Below, one piece after another: positions 1 to 11,216 of a stretch of 64,000 nt of DNA (the stretch's first letter is position 1; every line of letters begins with the position of its first letter). The DNA lies in NCBI GenBank assembly GCA_027943335.1, contig BSBK01006397.1, positions 501,001 to 565,000 on the forward strand, given 5' to 3'. The translations under genes and the position numbers were made by a program. The stretch is from Chamaecyparis obtusa. Lineage: Eukaryota; Streptophyta; Pinopsida; Cupressales; Cupressaceae. The notes beneath the pieces were generated by a model, which worked only from the letters and a program-made list of their open reading frames with translations, was not told where the DNA came from and made no database searches.

Positions 1-439
1 CATATGCATTTTTATCATGTTGAATTCATCCTAGAGATTAGAAGATCATTTTGAGAATTTTAGTGTTATCTAGTATTCCTATCATCTAATTTCTTATCTT
101 AGAATCATGTTTAGTATAGTTTGTTTTACCATCAACTTCACTAGTTGTTAGTATCTCCACTCACTTCATCATTTCTCCATCAAAGATAAAATCAACGGAA
201 TGAGGTTTCTTCCATTCAAGCTCAATCGGAGGTATGTGTAAGTATAAGTTAGTTAAATACTTTATTTAACTTGTTTTATATTGTTTGCATTTGACTAAAA
301 GATAGATTTTCATGTATACATTCTGGAATTCCCAATGGGACCCTCGTACCTTGGAATTTAATCAACTTTTGATTATTTTTTTGTGTGAGGCTATAGGTTG
401 GACACGCAGATCAAAACCTACATTGCACGTAGTAGATCT
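1..439. other. Unassigned AT-rich flank
   Basis: No convincing ORF, RNA gene or repeat boundary is visible. The stretch does not resemble the sequence upstream of the right LTR of Copia element E, so it is probably the older DNA into which E and the LINE inserted. Confidence 0.5.
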
Positions 440-453
440 CGCTCTTGAATGTT
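440..453. repeat. Target-site duplication of the LINE, left copy
   Basis: The 14-mer CGCTCTTGAATGTT occurs here and again at 8734-8747, exactly bracketing the LINE. A duplication of this length is typical of target-primed reverse transcription and fixes both LINE ends. Confidence 0.9.
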
Positions 454-670
454 TTTGATTAAGGAAAATGGGTTTTAACAGGGCCTTGAAACCCTTACAG
501 CTAAAAGACCAGTATAGATAGTAACAGTTTAACACAAACCAAATGAAACAACCAAAGCAAAGCAAAGGGCCAGGCATGGCTAGTCTTCAATAGCTAAACT
601 ACAGAAAGCCAGTGAAAAAGACTAGGGACTAAGAACAAAAAAACCCCTACAAAAAAAGGCTAGGAGCAAA

Positions 671-2599
671 TCAGGAAAACTCACTGAGAGTTTCCACCGC
701 CCACATTTCTAGCTCGATCACCTTCTCAACAACCTCCTTGAGAGCTTCCAAATCTTTGTCAGGCTCCTGGGTGTCCATCTTCCTTGTGCTAGCTCTCGTT
801 CTCTTTCTTGGCCCCTCCTCCTGCAATTTTTCTTTACTGTTGTTGGGAGAGTCCTCATTACGAGCTCTATTTTCCTCAATTTTGTTAATCAGTGCTTTGA
901 TATGGTCATTGGAAGCCTTGAGGATGCTATGGCTTTGTACAATGATTTTTTGAAGAGTGGCCTCCACCCCCTAGATCCTTTTCATAGCAGCTTCCATTTT
1001 GTTTTCCCTTTCAGCAATCTCCTTGTCGAGTCTAGCCTTATCGCAGTTGTTCTCCCTTTCTAGAATGCCAACCCTAAATCTGAGGTCCTGTATCTCATGA
1101 TAGGTCCATTTGGTGGTCCTGTAGCTATCAATGACACTATTCTTGGCATTATTAAGGATGTCCATCCAAGGGTTTTACTTCGTGACATCACTAAGAATGA
1201 CCAAGGCAAGTTCAATAAGATCTTCCATTTGTATTTTTCCCTCTTTATTTTCCTTAACCATGGTTTTCATCATCTCTCTTTTGAGACCCATTCTGACTGA
1301 GACATTGTGGAAGTTACGCCAGACCATAGTCTTCTCTGTGTCCTAAATTTTGCAGGAGAAATGATCCACCTCCTGATTCTCCTCACCCTCTTTCCCTTAA
1401 TTCTCCTCTCTCTCCTCACTGATCCCCCCTTCTTCATTACCTCTCTCCTCCATGGCATCAGGGGAATTCCCCATTTTTCACTTTTTGTCCCCAGTAGGCA
1501 AAACAAACTCCTCCTCTCTATCCTTGGGAATTTTGATGGTGACTCTCCTCTTTCCCTCCGGATGAACATAGGTATCCTCCTCCTCCCCAACCAAATCTTC
1601 CTCACTTTCAGCAATATCTTCCCCCATTTCCATGCCCTCAGCGTCCTCATCATAATCCCTATCAGAAGAAACATCCACCCATTGCTTGGACTCCTCAATT
1701 TCCTTCTTCTCAATTTTTGTTCTCTTGGGTTTCTTTTTCCCTTTGGTAGAGGTGGGGGAACCAACTGCCTCCTCATCAGAATGCATATGAAAGCTCTCCG
1801 CTGTCTCAGAGGGGAAGTACTCTTCATCCCCTTTTTCAGTATCATCATCCGAGGCACTTTTCCTACCTTTCCCTTGTTTGATGGTTTTGCCTATAGTCCT
1901 AGCCTTCACATAATCATAAATTAAAAGCAAAAACCCTTCATGGAAGGTGGGGTTGCTGACAGGTCTCTCTCTACAAACATTAATATTCTCGTTAATTGAA
2001 GAGTACAGATAGAAAGGGATAGAGATTTTTGCATTAGACCTAAAGTGGTTGAGCAAGATGAAATGGTAGGATTAGATGCGGTTGAAATGGGTGTCCAACA
2101 AAATGTACTTAATGATATCTTAAAGCACAAATCTCCACAGAGGCTTGATAGAGCACGGTTGGTAGAAGGTGCCTTTCTTGACCAGAGCCATTTTCTCGTC
2201 ACTTCCCTTAGTAAAATCTTGAATCACCTGGGTAGAAATACTTTTGTCCTTGTAAAACTTCTTCTCGACTATGGGAATACCTGTCATGACTGAGATGACC
2301 TCCTCAGTCACTGTAAACTCAACCCCATCAATTTTGACTATGCCCTCATTCTAGCTTCTGGTCATGACAGTGACGGAAGGCTTCCAGCCATGCAATCTCT
2401 CAATAAAAGAAGTGACGTTCCCTTTGCCGAGGATGTTCCAGACCTTAGAGTGCTTCCTCCATTTTTTAGCTTCCTCTTCCGATTCTCTTCTATGCCTTTC
2501 ACCCACCATCTTGTTTTTTCTTCTGCGTTGCTTCCTATTTTTTCTGAAAATGCTTGCAAAAATGGGCTCTGGGAATGAAGTGCAAAAAATTCTTGACAC
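671..2599 (-). pseudogene. LINE ORF3: helical domain, acidic linker, coiled coil; function unknown
   Basis: About 640 codons lie in one frame, downstream of and in the same frame as ORF2, with roughly six stops. A Met at 2509 is a possible start. The first ~200 residues hold a helical region with a 'VISVMTGIPIVEKKF' turn and a later 'FHEGFLLLIYDYVKA' stretch. Then comes a strongly acidic, Lys/Glu/Asp-rich linker (about 1900-1480) and a C-terminal coiled coil with a basic patch 'KRTRASTRK'. The order resembles ORF2 of LTR elements A and B in this window, especially the GIP/GLP turn. I do not recognise a named family; a plant 'putative transposon protein' or plant mobile domain is possible. It lies inside the TSD-bracketed LINE, so it appears to belong to it rather than to be a later insertion. 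Confidence 0.75.
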
Positions 2600-2737
2600 T
2601 TCCTCCGAAGCTATAATGAAAAGGCAAGAAAGCCAGCCTTAATGTGCAATGAAGGCAATCCATTCAAAGCATACTCTGGCTTGTGTTCATACACCTCACG
2701 TAGAAGCACAAATCCCATAAAACAATACCTTCCATAA

Positions 2738-5700
2738 TTACAAATTATTGCTTCCCAATCTTCCTGGGATTCTCTCTCCTTTGATTAATTCCCTTATATC
2801 ATCCAAAATTAATTCCCCGTCAACCCAAATTTTCATTTCATTATTTTTCATTTCCTTGTTTGCCAGCCTGTCTGCCAAGTGGTTGGCCTCCCTGTACTCA
2901 TGGGCCACATAAACACTTTCAAATGACTTGAGCTAGAGGATGCTCTCATTCATAATGCTTTCAGTATTTCGCATCGGAGCATTTTTCCTGTTCAGACAGT
3001 CGATTATGTTTTTTGAATCTCCCTCTAATCACAACCTCCTGACCCCAGTGTCCTTGGCTAGTTTGATAGTTTGGTGGGCTATAGTGGCCTCTGCATAGTG
3101 GTTGGTCTGCACTCCCAGGGGAGCCATGATGGCAGCAATTCCTTTACCATGGTCATTTTTTATCACCCCTCTGATCCCCGACTGGCCAGGGTTGCCCTTA
3201 GCAGCCCCATCAAAATTGGCTTTGCACCACCCCACTGGCAGCAGGATCCAGATACAGTCCACCCTTTTGTTAGTGGTAGTCTCATTGCTGTTGATCAAGG
3301 GGTTGGTTCCTTTGACAACTGTATAGTTATCAACCAAGGCATTGAGGCTTTTGCAAAACACCACCTTTGGGTTGGACTCTTTATCTCTAAAAATGTGGTT
3401 ATTCCACTCCTTCCAAAACCCCCAGCAGATGTGAGGGAGAGCCCAATCCCAAAAGATCTAATTGCCCACTCTGGCAGCACTACCCTTCCAATGTTGAAAG
3501 AGGTCAGTAATGTTCTTTGGTAAAACCCAGGTCAGTTTAAAAAAAGACAGGAAGTAGGACTAGGTGGTTCTGGTGAACTGGCAGTGAAAAAAGAGGTGGT
3601 CAACACTCTCTGCCTGATTTTTGAAAAGAATGCATCTGTTAGGAAACTGATGGCCTCTTTTCATAAGATTATCCACCGTCAGAATATGGTTTTGGAGCAT
3701 GATCTAGAAGAAGATGTTGATTTTGGGGATGAGACTAGGGAACCAAGCTTTAGCCCAAATAGGATCTTCCACACAATGCTGCAAAGAAGCATAACCTGAT
3801 GCCACACTGTACTTGCTATCATTGGTCATCCCCCAAATAGGAGAGTCCTTGGTTTGAGAGAGAGGGATCAGCCTACTCATGTCCATTAGCGAGTTGAGAT
3901 CCTGAGAGACCTTTGTCAAGTTGACCCACTCATCATTGACCCTGTAGTCTCTAACCCTACACCCATATTTTTCCATGCAAGGAAGGGCCCAACTTTTGAA
4001 TTACTACATATTCCATAGGGGTCCCACACAAAGCCAGTCATCAAGCCAGAAGTTGATGTCCTCTCCATTACCAATTTTCCATTTAACCTTCCCAGTAGCA
4101 AGCTCTTTGGTTCTCATAAGGCTATTCCAGATGTTCGAGCCCTTTGGATCCTCTTCCGTGCTGATGAACTGCTTGAAGTTATTATTGCCCAAGTATTTAT
4201 CCTTTATGATATCCTTCCATTCTCCCTTTGAATTGAAGATTCTCCAAATTTTTTTGGCTTGCAATGCCCTATTGAATTGTTTCAAGTTTCTAATGCCTAG
4301 GCCACCCTGCTTCCTAGGTTTACATATATTATCCCAAGCCACCAGCAGATACTTCTTATTGCCATCCATACCTGCCCAGAGAAACTTCATTTGGATAGAT
4401 TCTAGAGTGTCAGCCACCTTAGTGGGAATGGAAAAAAAATTGAGAGCATAAGTAGGTAAGCTCTGAAAGGTGGATTTAATCAACATAACTTTCCCAACTT
4501 GGCTTAGAACAAGACCTTTCCAGCCCGCAAGTTTCCTGTTGAATCTTTATATGAGATTATCCCAAAAGAGGTTATGAGGTCTAGCCCCCATTGGGAGATC
4601 AAGGTAAGTGGAAGGAAGGGACCCAATGACACAACCCAAAATACCAACAATCTTCCTCTGCCTGCTATCAGGGGTGCTTATGAAGAAAACTGAACGCTTT
4701 CTCCAGTTTATAAGTTGGCCCGAAGCTTTGGAGTAAGTGTTGAGAATGTTTTTCATAGTCCTGGCTTCCTTCATAGTAGCCTCCCCCCCAAGGATAATGT
4801 AATCAACAAATTGCTGGTGAGAAAAGACCAGGGGACCAGAAGAGGGGCATAGACTAGCCAAATCGCCATTATTTCTTTTATCATGGATCATTCTTCCCAG
4901 ACACTCAGCAAGAATAATGAAGAGGATAGGAGAAATGGGGTCTCCTTGTCTGAGCCCTCTAGAAGGTTTGAAGAAATCTGAGGGAGAGCCATTAACCATC
5001 ACCGCAAAGGTAGGGGTAGAGATCAACTGAGAGCTGATTTTCCTAACAATGTCATTGAAACCAAAAGCCTCCAACACCTGATCCAGGAATTGCCAATCAA
5101 CCTGGTCATAGGCCTTTGACAAGTCAAGTTTGAGCAGGAAGCCCTCCCTTTTACCTTCTTCCAAGGAGTGGACCACTTAATGGATGACAATGATAGAATC
5201 CAAGATTTTCCGACCCAGAACGAAACCCGTTTGTTGCGGGGCAATTAATTCTGGAAGAATTTTGATCAATCTTATGGTTAAGACTTTGGAGAATATCTTG
5301 TAAAGGGAATTACATAGGCTAATAGGCCTAAAAGAGTCAAAAGATTCCACACTTGAAATTTTGGGGATGAGCACCAAAAAGGTAGCATCGATCTCCTTGA
5401 GGAGGCTCTTGGATCCAAAGAACTCCTGAACCACTTTGACCAGATCATTCTTGAGAATTTCCCAATAAAGTTGGAAGAAAAAAGTGGGGAAGCCATTAGG
5501 GCCCAAGGCTTTCTCATCAGGCATAGAGAAAACCACCTCTTTAATCTCTTCTAAATCAGGGATAGCCACTAGGGCTCTGTTCTGGCCTGCATTGATCACA
5601 TTAGGGATAGTCATGAGGATGTCCCCCTGATCTTTCTCACTAAGCTCTTTATCCTTAGAAAGAATGGAAGAAAAATACTTGATGGCCTCCTGAGAAATCT

Positions 5701-6874
5701 CCTTGTCCTCCCTGAGAGAGACAACACCTTTGTTTATGGTAGTTATTCTGTTGGCAGCCCTGTGCTTCATTGTGGAGAGGTGAAAGAATCTGGAATTTTT
5801 ATCCCCTTCCTTAAGCCAAACAGATCTGGACCTCTGCCTCCAGAACATCTCCTCTTTGCCAGCTATGTTGTGAAGGTTAGCTAAGATAGTTTTCTCTACT
5901 TTTAGCCTATCCTCGTCATACCCCAGGGACTAGATTTCATCTTGCACTCTCATCAGTTCCTCCAAAATCCTCTCTTTCTTCTTGAAAATGTCACCAAAAT
6001 CCTTTTTGTTCCACTTTCTGATCTTTGTTTTGATATTTCTGAGTTTCTTGGCCACTTTGTACATGGCAGTGCCATCAACATCAATGTTCCACCAGTCCTT
6101 GATCTTGTCAAAAAGCCCAGGGTGGGAGGACCACATCTTCTCAAATCTGAAGGGGAAGGCCTTTTTCCTGTTGCAACATTCTATGGAAATGGCGATAGGG
6201 GAGTGGTCTAAACCCAATCTCACCAAGGAGGATAGCTTGCAATGGTAAGAATTCATCCAATCCATCATGATCAAGGCCCTATCCAGTCTGACTTGAATGC
6301 AATCTCTGCCAACTCTCCTATTGGACCAAGTGAACTTAATCCCTTCAAGGAGGACATCAAAAAGAGCCAAATCATTGATAAAATCAGCAAGATGTTGTCT
6401 ACTCTCCAAATCCAGAGGGAGACCCCTAGATTTATCAGTAGCCAGCAACGGGGTGTTGAAATCCCCCATGATGATGCCCTTGGTGTTATCTAAGGGGGGG
6501 ATCAGCTTGCTTATTTTGTGCCAAAAATTCTTTCTACCATTCTTAGAGTTAGGGGCATAAATGTTCATAACATACCAACTTTCCTGATCTTTGGTGTTCT
6601 TAAAATGGATAGGTAAGATGTTGCCTTCATCATAGATGATATCAACCTTGAGGGAGTCTTTCTAGATCATCGCGAGTCCTCTAGAAGCACCAGAAGAGTT
6701 GGTAGTAGCTAGCTTTATCCCTTTACTAAAACTAATACCCTCAGTTTTCACTTTCGTCATCTTAGTTTCCTGAATCAAAAAAATGTCTGGTTTATGATCC
6801 CTGATCATGTTCCTCACAACCTCCTGTTTGTGGGCTCCATTGAGTCCATGAATGTTCCATGAGATGATCTTCAT
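2738..6874 (-). pseudogene. LINE ORF2: endonuclease, reverse transcriptase, RNase H (decayed)
   Basis: About 1,378 codons run in a single frame with roughly ten stops and no net frameshift. Residues 1-310 are an APE-type endonuclease (start MKIISWNIHGLN, then QETK, GDFN and LDHSPI). Residues ~340-780 are the reverse transcriptase, with GPNGFP, RPISLCN, DLSKAYDQVDW and RGLRQGDPISP. The catalytic FADD box reads FVDY at residues 689-692, so the second catalytic Asp is lost. Then follow the thumb/zf-RVT region (KFLWAG, GGLGIRNL) and a C-terminal RNase H (NFDGAAKGNPG, YAEA, EGDSKN), where a TGA replaces the usual Trp before LEGDS. ORF1 lies upstream and ORF3 downstream. The protein would nick target DNA and copy LINE RNA; this copy cannot. 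It belongs to the RNase H-bearing plant L1 group. Confidence 0.93.
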
Positions 6875-7206
6875 GTTTTCTTATGGGGGTATGTCTCCTG
6901 GATGGTTTCTTGGGTTCCATCCGCTATGTTCCTTCTAGTTTCCTCCTTTCTGATTTGGTTCTTACTCCATCTACCTGCGGAGTTGGATTTGCCCCCTGTG
7001 TCTGCTTTCACTCTACTCCTCATAGCTGCAGGGGAGACCGGGGATGCTTCCCTTCTATTCTTTTTCTTCCTGACCGATATCCAAGGAGCAACATTCTCAT
7101 CCTTGTAGCTTTCAAACAGGGCCTCCATTCTAGAGATCTATCCTAGGGAGGAGGAGGTAACCATATCTATGATCCTACTAACCTTTCTTGGGGATAACAA
7201 GGAGAC

Positions 7207-8731
7207 TCAACTAGTGCAAGTTTCTTGAGAGGGGAAGGGGCCGCAGGCCAAGGATCCCTCTGTCTCTTGAGAGTCTGGCACAAAGGACTCAACTTTGGAA
7301 GCCTCACAAGAATTCCCTAAGTTTCCAGTGCCCATTCCACTCTCCTTTGGTGACTCAATATCCTTGCTCACATTGTCACTCTTGGTGTCTTTGAGAGCAC
7401 AAGTATGATGATTGTTACATTGAGACTTGTTTTCCATGTCAGTCAAGCTCTCCTGGTTCCGAACAGGAGAAGCAACCTGCTCCCTAAGCTCTAGTCTGCT
7501 AGAACCATCCAGACCTTTGATGCTTGGTATCTCAAGCTGCTCTGTAGTCAAAGGGTTGGGCATTCCCTCCTCAACAATAGGTGGTGAGCTAGAAGTATTT
7601 TTAGGCTTGTCCCCCTGAAGAGGGACCATCTGGGCTTGGCCCAAAGGGTTTTTCTCCTTCCACATCTTCTTGGGGATTTCCATTTGGTTCGCGCATGTTT
7701 TTTGTTTCTGAGCTTCTTTCCTCTTTTCCTGTTTTCTTTGGGTCTTGCAGGCTCTCTCCCTTTCTAAGAAAATAGGGCACATTTTGGCCTTGTGTCCTAC
7801 CTTTTTACAATGGAAACATGCAAAAGGCACATTCTCATAGTCAATTTTCTGCATCCACTTTCCCAATCTAGATTGGAGCTCAATAGCTTGAGGCATGTCC
7901 TGACCTTTGGCGACCCCCACACAGATTCTGGCATAAGTGAGTCTTTTCTTTGCTGCTGTGACTAGATCGATAGATAACAACTCTCCAAAGGAACTGGAAA
8001 TGCCATCAAAGACATCCTCATGCTAGTACTCCAAAGGCAACTCAAGAAGTCTAATCCAAACTGGTGCTTGAGTGACAAAGTCATTTTTGAGGTCCAGATG
8101 GGAAGTCCATTTCTGGAGAATGAGGGTGGATTTACCCATGGATCAGTTTCCCATGCAAAGAATCCTAGAGAAATCTTTAGAAAAAGAGAACTCAAAAGAC
8201 ATGAAGCCCTTGGCCATAGCCGTAACCTCAACATGACCTTTTAAATCCCACTTTTTTAACAAACAGTCTGACCAAATCGATATTCGGTCAAGAACCTATG
8301 AACTTGCCAACCAAGGTAGCAGCCATACTCTGAATATTGTGATCAGTAAGCTCAGAAGGAACCTCAATGGAAAAGGTCCCCTGAACTTTATTGGAAATGT
8401 TATGGATCTTGGGAAAAGATGACTTACCCGACAGTTTGACCCCAAACAGGTTAGACTAGCACCCCAAAGGGCCTCGAGCTTCTCCAGCTGCACGGAGATT
8501 TGAGATTTCACTAGCATTTTCTCCTAGGTCTGGATGCAAGGCCCGTGGGTCCCCATCATCCGTCGTATCTTCCTTACCCTTTCCCTGTCCTTGATCCTGA
8601 CTCCCTTTTTGATCCGTCTGTCCCTGCTCTGCAAGATTCCCGCTCTCCTTTCCTTTCAAAAAATTTCCCTCCCTTCCAACGCCTTCGCACCCCCCGCTAC
8701 CATTTTTTTTTTTTTTTAATAAATTTTTTAT
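7207..8731 (-). pseudogene. LINE ORF1: DUF4283-like RNA-binding protein with CCHC knuckle
   Basis: The C-terminal part (7980-7207) opens with the end of a DUF4283-like domain (LTYARICVGVAKG), followed by a CCHC zinc knuckle (CFHCKKVGHKAKMC) and a Lys/Glu-rich tail. Upstream, the DUF4283 core is readable (APVWIRLLELPLEY, then a stop). A frameshift lies in the six-T run near 8250, and stops occur near 8460, 8290 and 8020. The N-terminal ~90 residues (8731-8456) are Gly/Gln/Lys-rich. In plant LINEs this protein coats the RNA as a nucleic-acid chaperone. The exact start is unclear because no Met suits the frame inside the element. Confidence 0.85.
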
Positions 8732-8733
8732 CC

Positions 8734-8747
8734 CGCTCTTGAATGTT
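8734..8747. repeat. Target-site duplication of the LINE, right copy
   Basis: Identical 14-mer to 440-453. Its last four bases overlap the likely first bases (TGTT) of the left LTR of Copia element E. Confidence 0.9.
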
Positions 8748-9535
8748 AATGTTTGTAACATCGGTCAAATTATTCTAACCTAACCTTTAGATAAAATGAG
8801 AATTATATGTTATATACATTATCATTATACATTTGATGATTTTATTAAGATTCATTCTATAGTTATCATTACTTGATAACTAAGATAGTTATAATTGATA
8901 ACTACCATAGTTACCACTAATATGAGTAAAAGTAATATCAATGATATAGTTGATATTGTTATCAAATTTAATTGTTAATAAAGTCGATAACAATATCAAC
9001 TTATCATTATTATCGAAATTCAATTATGGTATCAACCAAATCATAAGTTGATATTGTTATCAACTTAATGAAAATCATTGAGTTGATAATAGTATCGATT
9101 ATGGTATCGATCAAAACATGATATTTCTTTATGTCGATTATGATATCAACTATGAATCTTAATTATGACATTGATTATTCATTATTGATAATGTTATCAC
9201 AGTGATTATCATTATTGATAATGATAATCATACTTAATAGATCATCAAATATTCATATCGACTCCATTATCATTATCAAAAAAGATGATATTATATCACA
9301 TGTCTTAACAACAATGAAGCCCAATATAGACCGACTTGTATAATGATCAAAGTTAACATGAAAGTTCACATTAACAAGTCAATTATGGAGATTGACTTCG
9401 ATAAACATATCAAGTTGATAATGTAAGTTGATAAGGTGGTAAAATTTGGTAATTAGAATGTATCAAAAAGAGACACCACTCTTCATGAGACACTTAGTCT
9501 CACGAAGAGGTATATCCCTTCGTGAGACCTTCTTG

Positions 9536-9540
<5 letters not shown>

Positions 9541-9573
<33 letters not shown>
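9541..9573. repeat. (TA)n microsatellite, about 33 bp
   Basis: Pure alternating TA inside the left LTR of Copia element E. The partner LTR has only a very short tract here. Confidence 0.95.
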
Positions 9574-9576
<3 letters not shown>

Positions 9577-9629
9577 ATCAAATTCATTTGTGAAAAGTTA
9601 ATTCATAGCAATACAATTCAGCCTTAGTT

Positions 9630-9747
<118 letters not shown>

Positions 9748-9990
9748 ATCTATACACATTAGTTAATAAGAAGATTATTTATATTATATTGATATTGATA
9801 TATATCAAATAAGTGATTTGATATAATATCAATTTGGAGATGAATATATATAAAGATAATATTCTAAGGAGTTTACCAAGATATACTTATATCTATCTAA
9901 GATTAGATAACATTCTACTGTGAATTTATCTAATATATATACATAAAATTTTAAAGAATTAGATACCCTAAATATGATCTAACAACAACA

Positions 9991-10002
9991 TGGTATTAGA
10001 GC
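9991..10002 (+). promoter_or_regulatory. Primer-binding site of element E (initiator tRNA-Met type)
   Basis: TGGTATTAGAGC lies 6 bp after the left LTR. It differs by one transition from the plant initiator tRNA-Met primer site TGGTATCAGAGC and confirms the plus orientation. Confidence 0.85.
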
Positions 10003-10072
10003 TAGTCTAAGGAAGATCCGACCAGATTTCAAATCAAGAGGACAATCAAACTCTCATTCTTATTAATTCTAT

Positions 10073-10990
10073 ATGAAGACTAAAATGACAAACAAAGTCA
10101 AATTTGAAGATCATCTTGAAGGAGCCTCAAATTTTGTTTCATGGAAGATTAGAATTATGCTCACTCTTAGAGAACATGAATTAGACACATTTGTAGAAAA
10201 TGAGAAAGAGATGTCTAAAGATGAAGGATATAAATGCCAATGGATAAATAATAACAATAAAGCCATGAAACTATTGGTAGATGTTGTTAAAGACCATATA
10301 CTACGCATTATCCACAAATTGGACACTGCATATAAAATGTTCTCAACATTATAAAATATGTATGAGATTAACAACACTAGCATGGCATTATTGTTTAAGA
10401 AAAATATTTATCATATAAAGATGAACAAAAGAGAATCTATTTCATCATACTTAATGAGGATTATAGATTTAAGGGACCAGATTTCCACTATTGGACAACT
10501 TATTGATAGAAAGGATTTTTATATGTTGGATTTGAATGGACTACTAGCTTCATGGGAAGCATTCATTCAATGAATCGGTGCTCATCCAAAATTCCCTAAA
10601 TTTGACCAATTGAAGATAGACTGCATTCAAGAGGAATCCAGGCTAATCACTAGGGGTATTGGTCAAAAATCTACAAATGAAGACTTTCATGTGCTAAGTA
10701 CTAATTCTCACAAGAAAGGAAAAATAGGTAACTTCAAGAGGAAGAATTCCAAAGAAACTAAAGACAAAAGATCATCTAAGAAAAGAAAGGACATATCCAA
10801 AGTACAATATTTCAAATGTGACCAGTTTGGACACTATTCCCTGAAGCACCTAGATAGACCTAAACCTCTAGTCTCCATAGCTGAATTTGGAAGGATAGAC
10901 ATGGAAAATAATAATGAGAAAATTTTATTCCAATACTTAACAAGCATAGCATATCATAAGAAAGATGACAGATTCCTTCATAAGATATGA
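10073..10990 (+). pseudogene. Copia gag polyprotein (element E), decayed
   Basis: Three open segments (10073-10354, 10358-10573, 10610-10990) form a Copia gag. It starts MKTKMTNKVKFED with a typical 'GASNFVSWKIRIML' N-terminal motif (DUF4219/UBN2 type), then a helical region (SISSYLMRIIDLRDQI) and a Lys-rich stretch before a degenerate zinc knuckle at 10810-10850 (YFKCDQFGHYSLKH, where two ligand Cys are Tyr and His). Gag would form the cytoplasmic particle that packages element RNA. Stops at about 10352 and 10571 break it. Protease is absent after it, and the sequence runs into low-complexity DNA with a T-rich run near 11018. Confidence 0.85.
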
Positions 10991-11216
10991 TTTAAGGGAA
11001 TAAACTATATCTAATATTTTTTTTTTTTTTGTTAAGTAGAGGATGTGTATGTTACCATTTGTAAATAATTTCTCTAAGAAGTCTTAGATATTTTTTTGGA
11101 GTCAGAAGAAATCCGTATAAGGTTCAAGTAATTTAAAAGTCTAGAAAAATATATCTAGGAAGAGAAATTTCTTAGTACTAACATAAGGGAAATATTCTTC
11201 TGATAAATGTGTAAAT
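10991..11216 (+). other. Remnant Copia interior with T-rich run, no ORF
   Basis: Non-coding sequence between gag of element E and the LINE fragment, including a T-rich run near 11018-11032. I see no protease motif here. Confidence 0.5.

Larger units (their letters stand above)
454..8733 (-). mobile_element. Full-length L1-type LINE with three ORFs
   Basis: The element is 8,280 bp, transcribed leftward, and bracketed by a 14-bp TSD. In transcription order it holds ORF1 (DUF4283-like domain and CCHC knuckle), ORF2 (endonuclease, reverse transcriptase, zf-RVT region, RNase H) and an unexpected ORF3. There is no long poly(A) at the 3' end (left side), only a few A residues. The 5' end contains an A15 run (T15 on plus, 8703-8717). 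ORF2 and ORF3 keep one reading frame over about 6 kb and are damaged only by stop codons, so decay has been mostly by point mutation. It inserted beside the outer end of the left LTR of Copia element E. Confidence 0.92.

Noticed and set aside
1307..1924. 205-codon ORF on plus across the LINE
   Set aside because: Shadow of LINE ORF3 on the other strand; low-complexity Leu/Pro composition mirrors the acidic linker.
8020..8244. Plus-strand ORF opposite LINE ORF1
   Set aside because: The minus strand encodes a recognisable DUF4283-like domain here.
11018..11032. T-rich run as the poly(A) end of a minus-strand LINE
   Set aside because: The LINE 3'-end similarity begins about 200 bp further right, so the run is not at its boundary.
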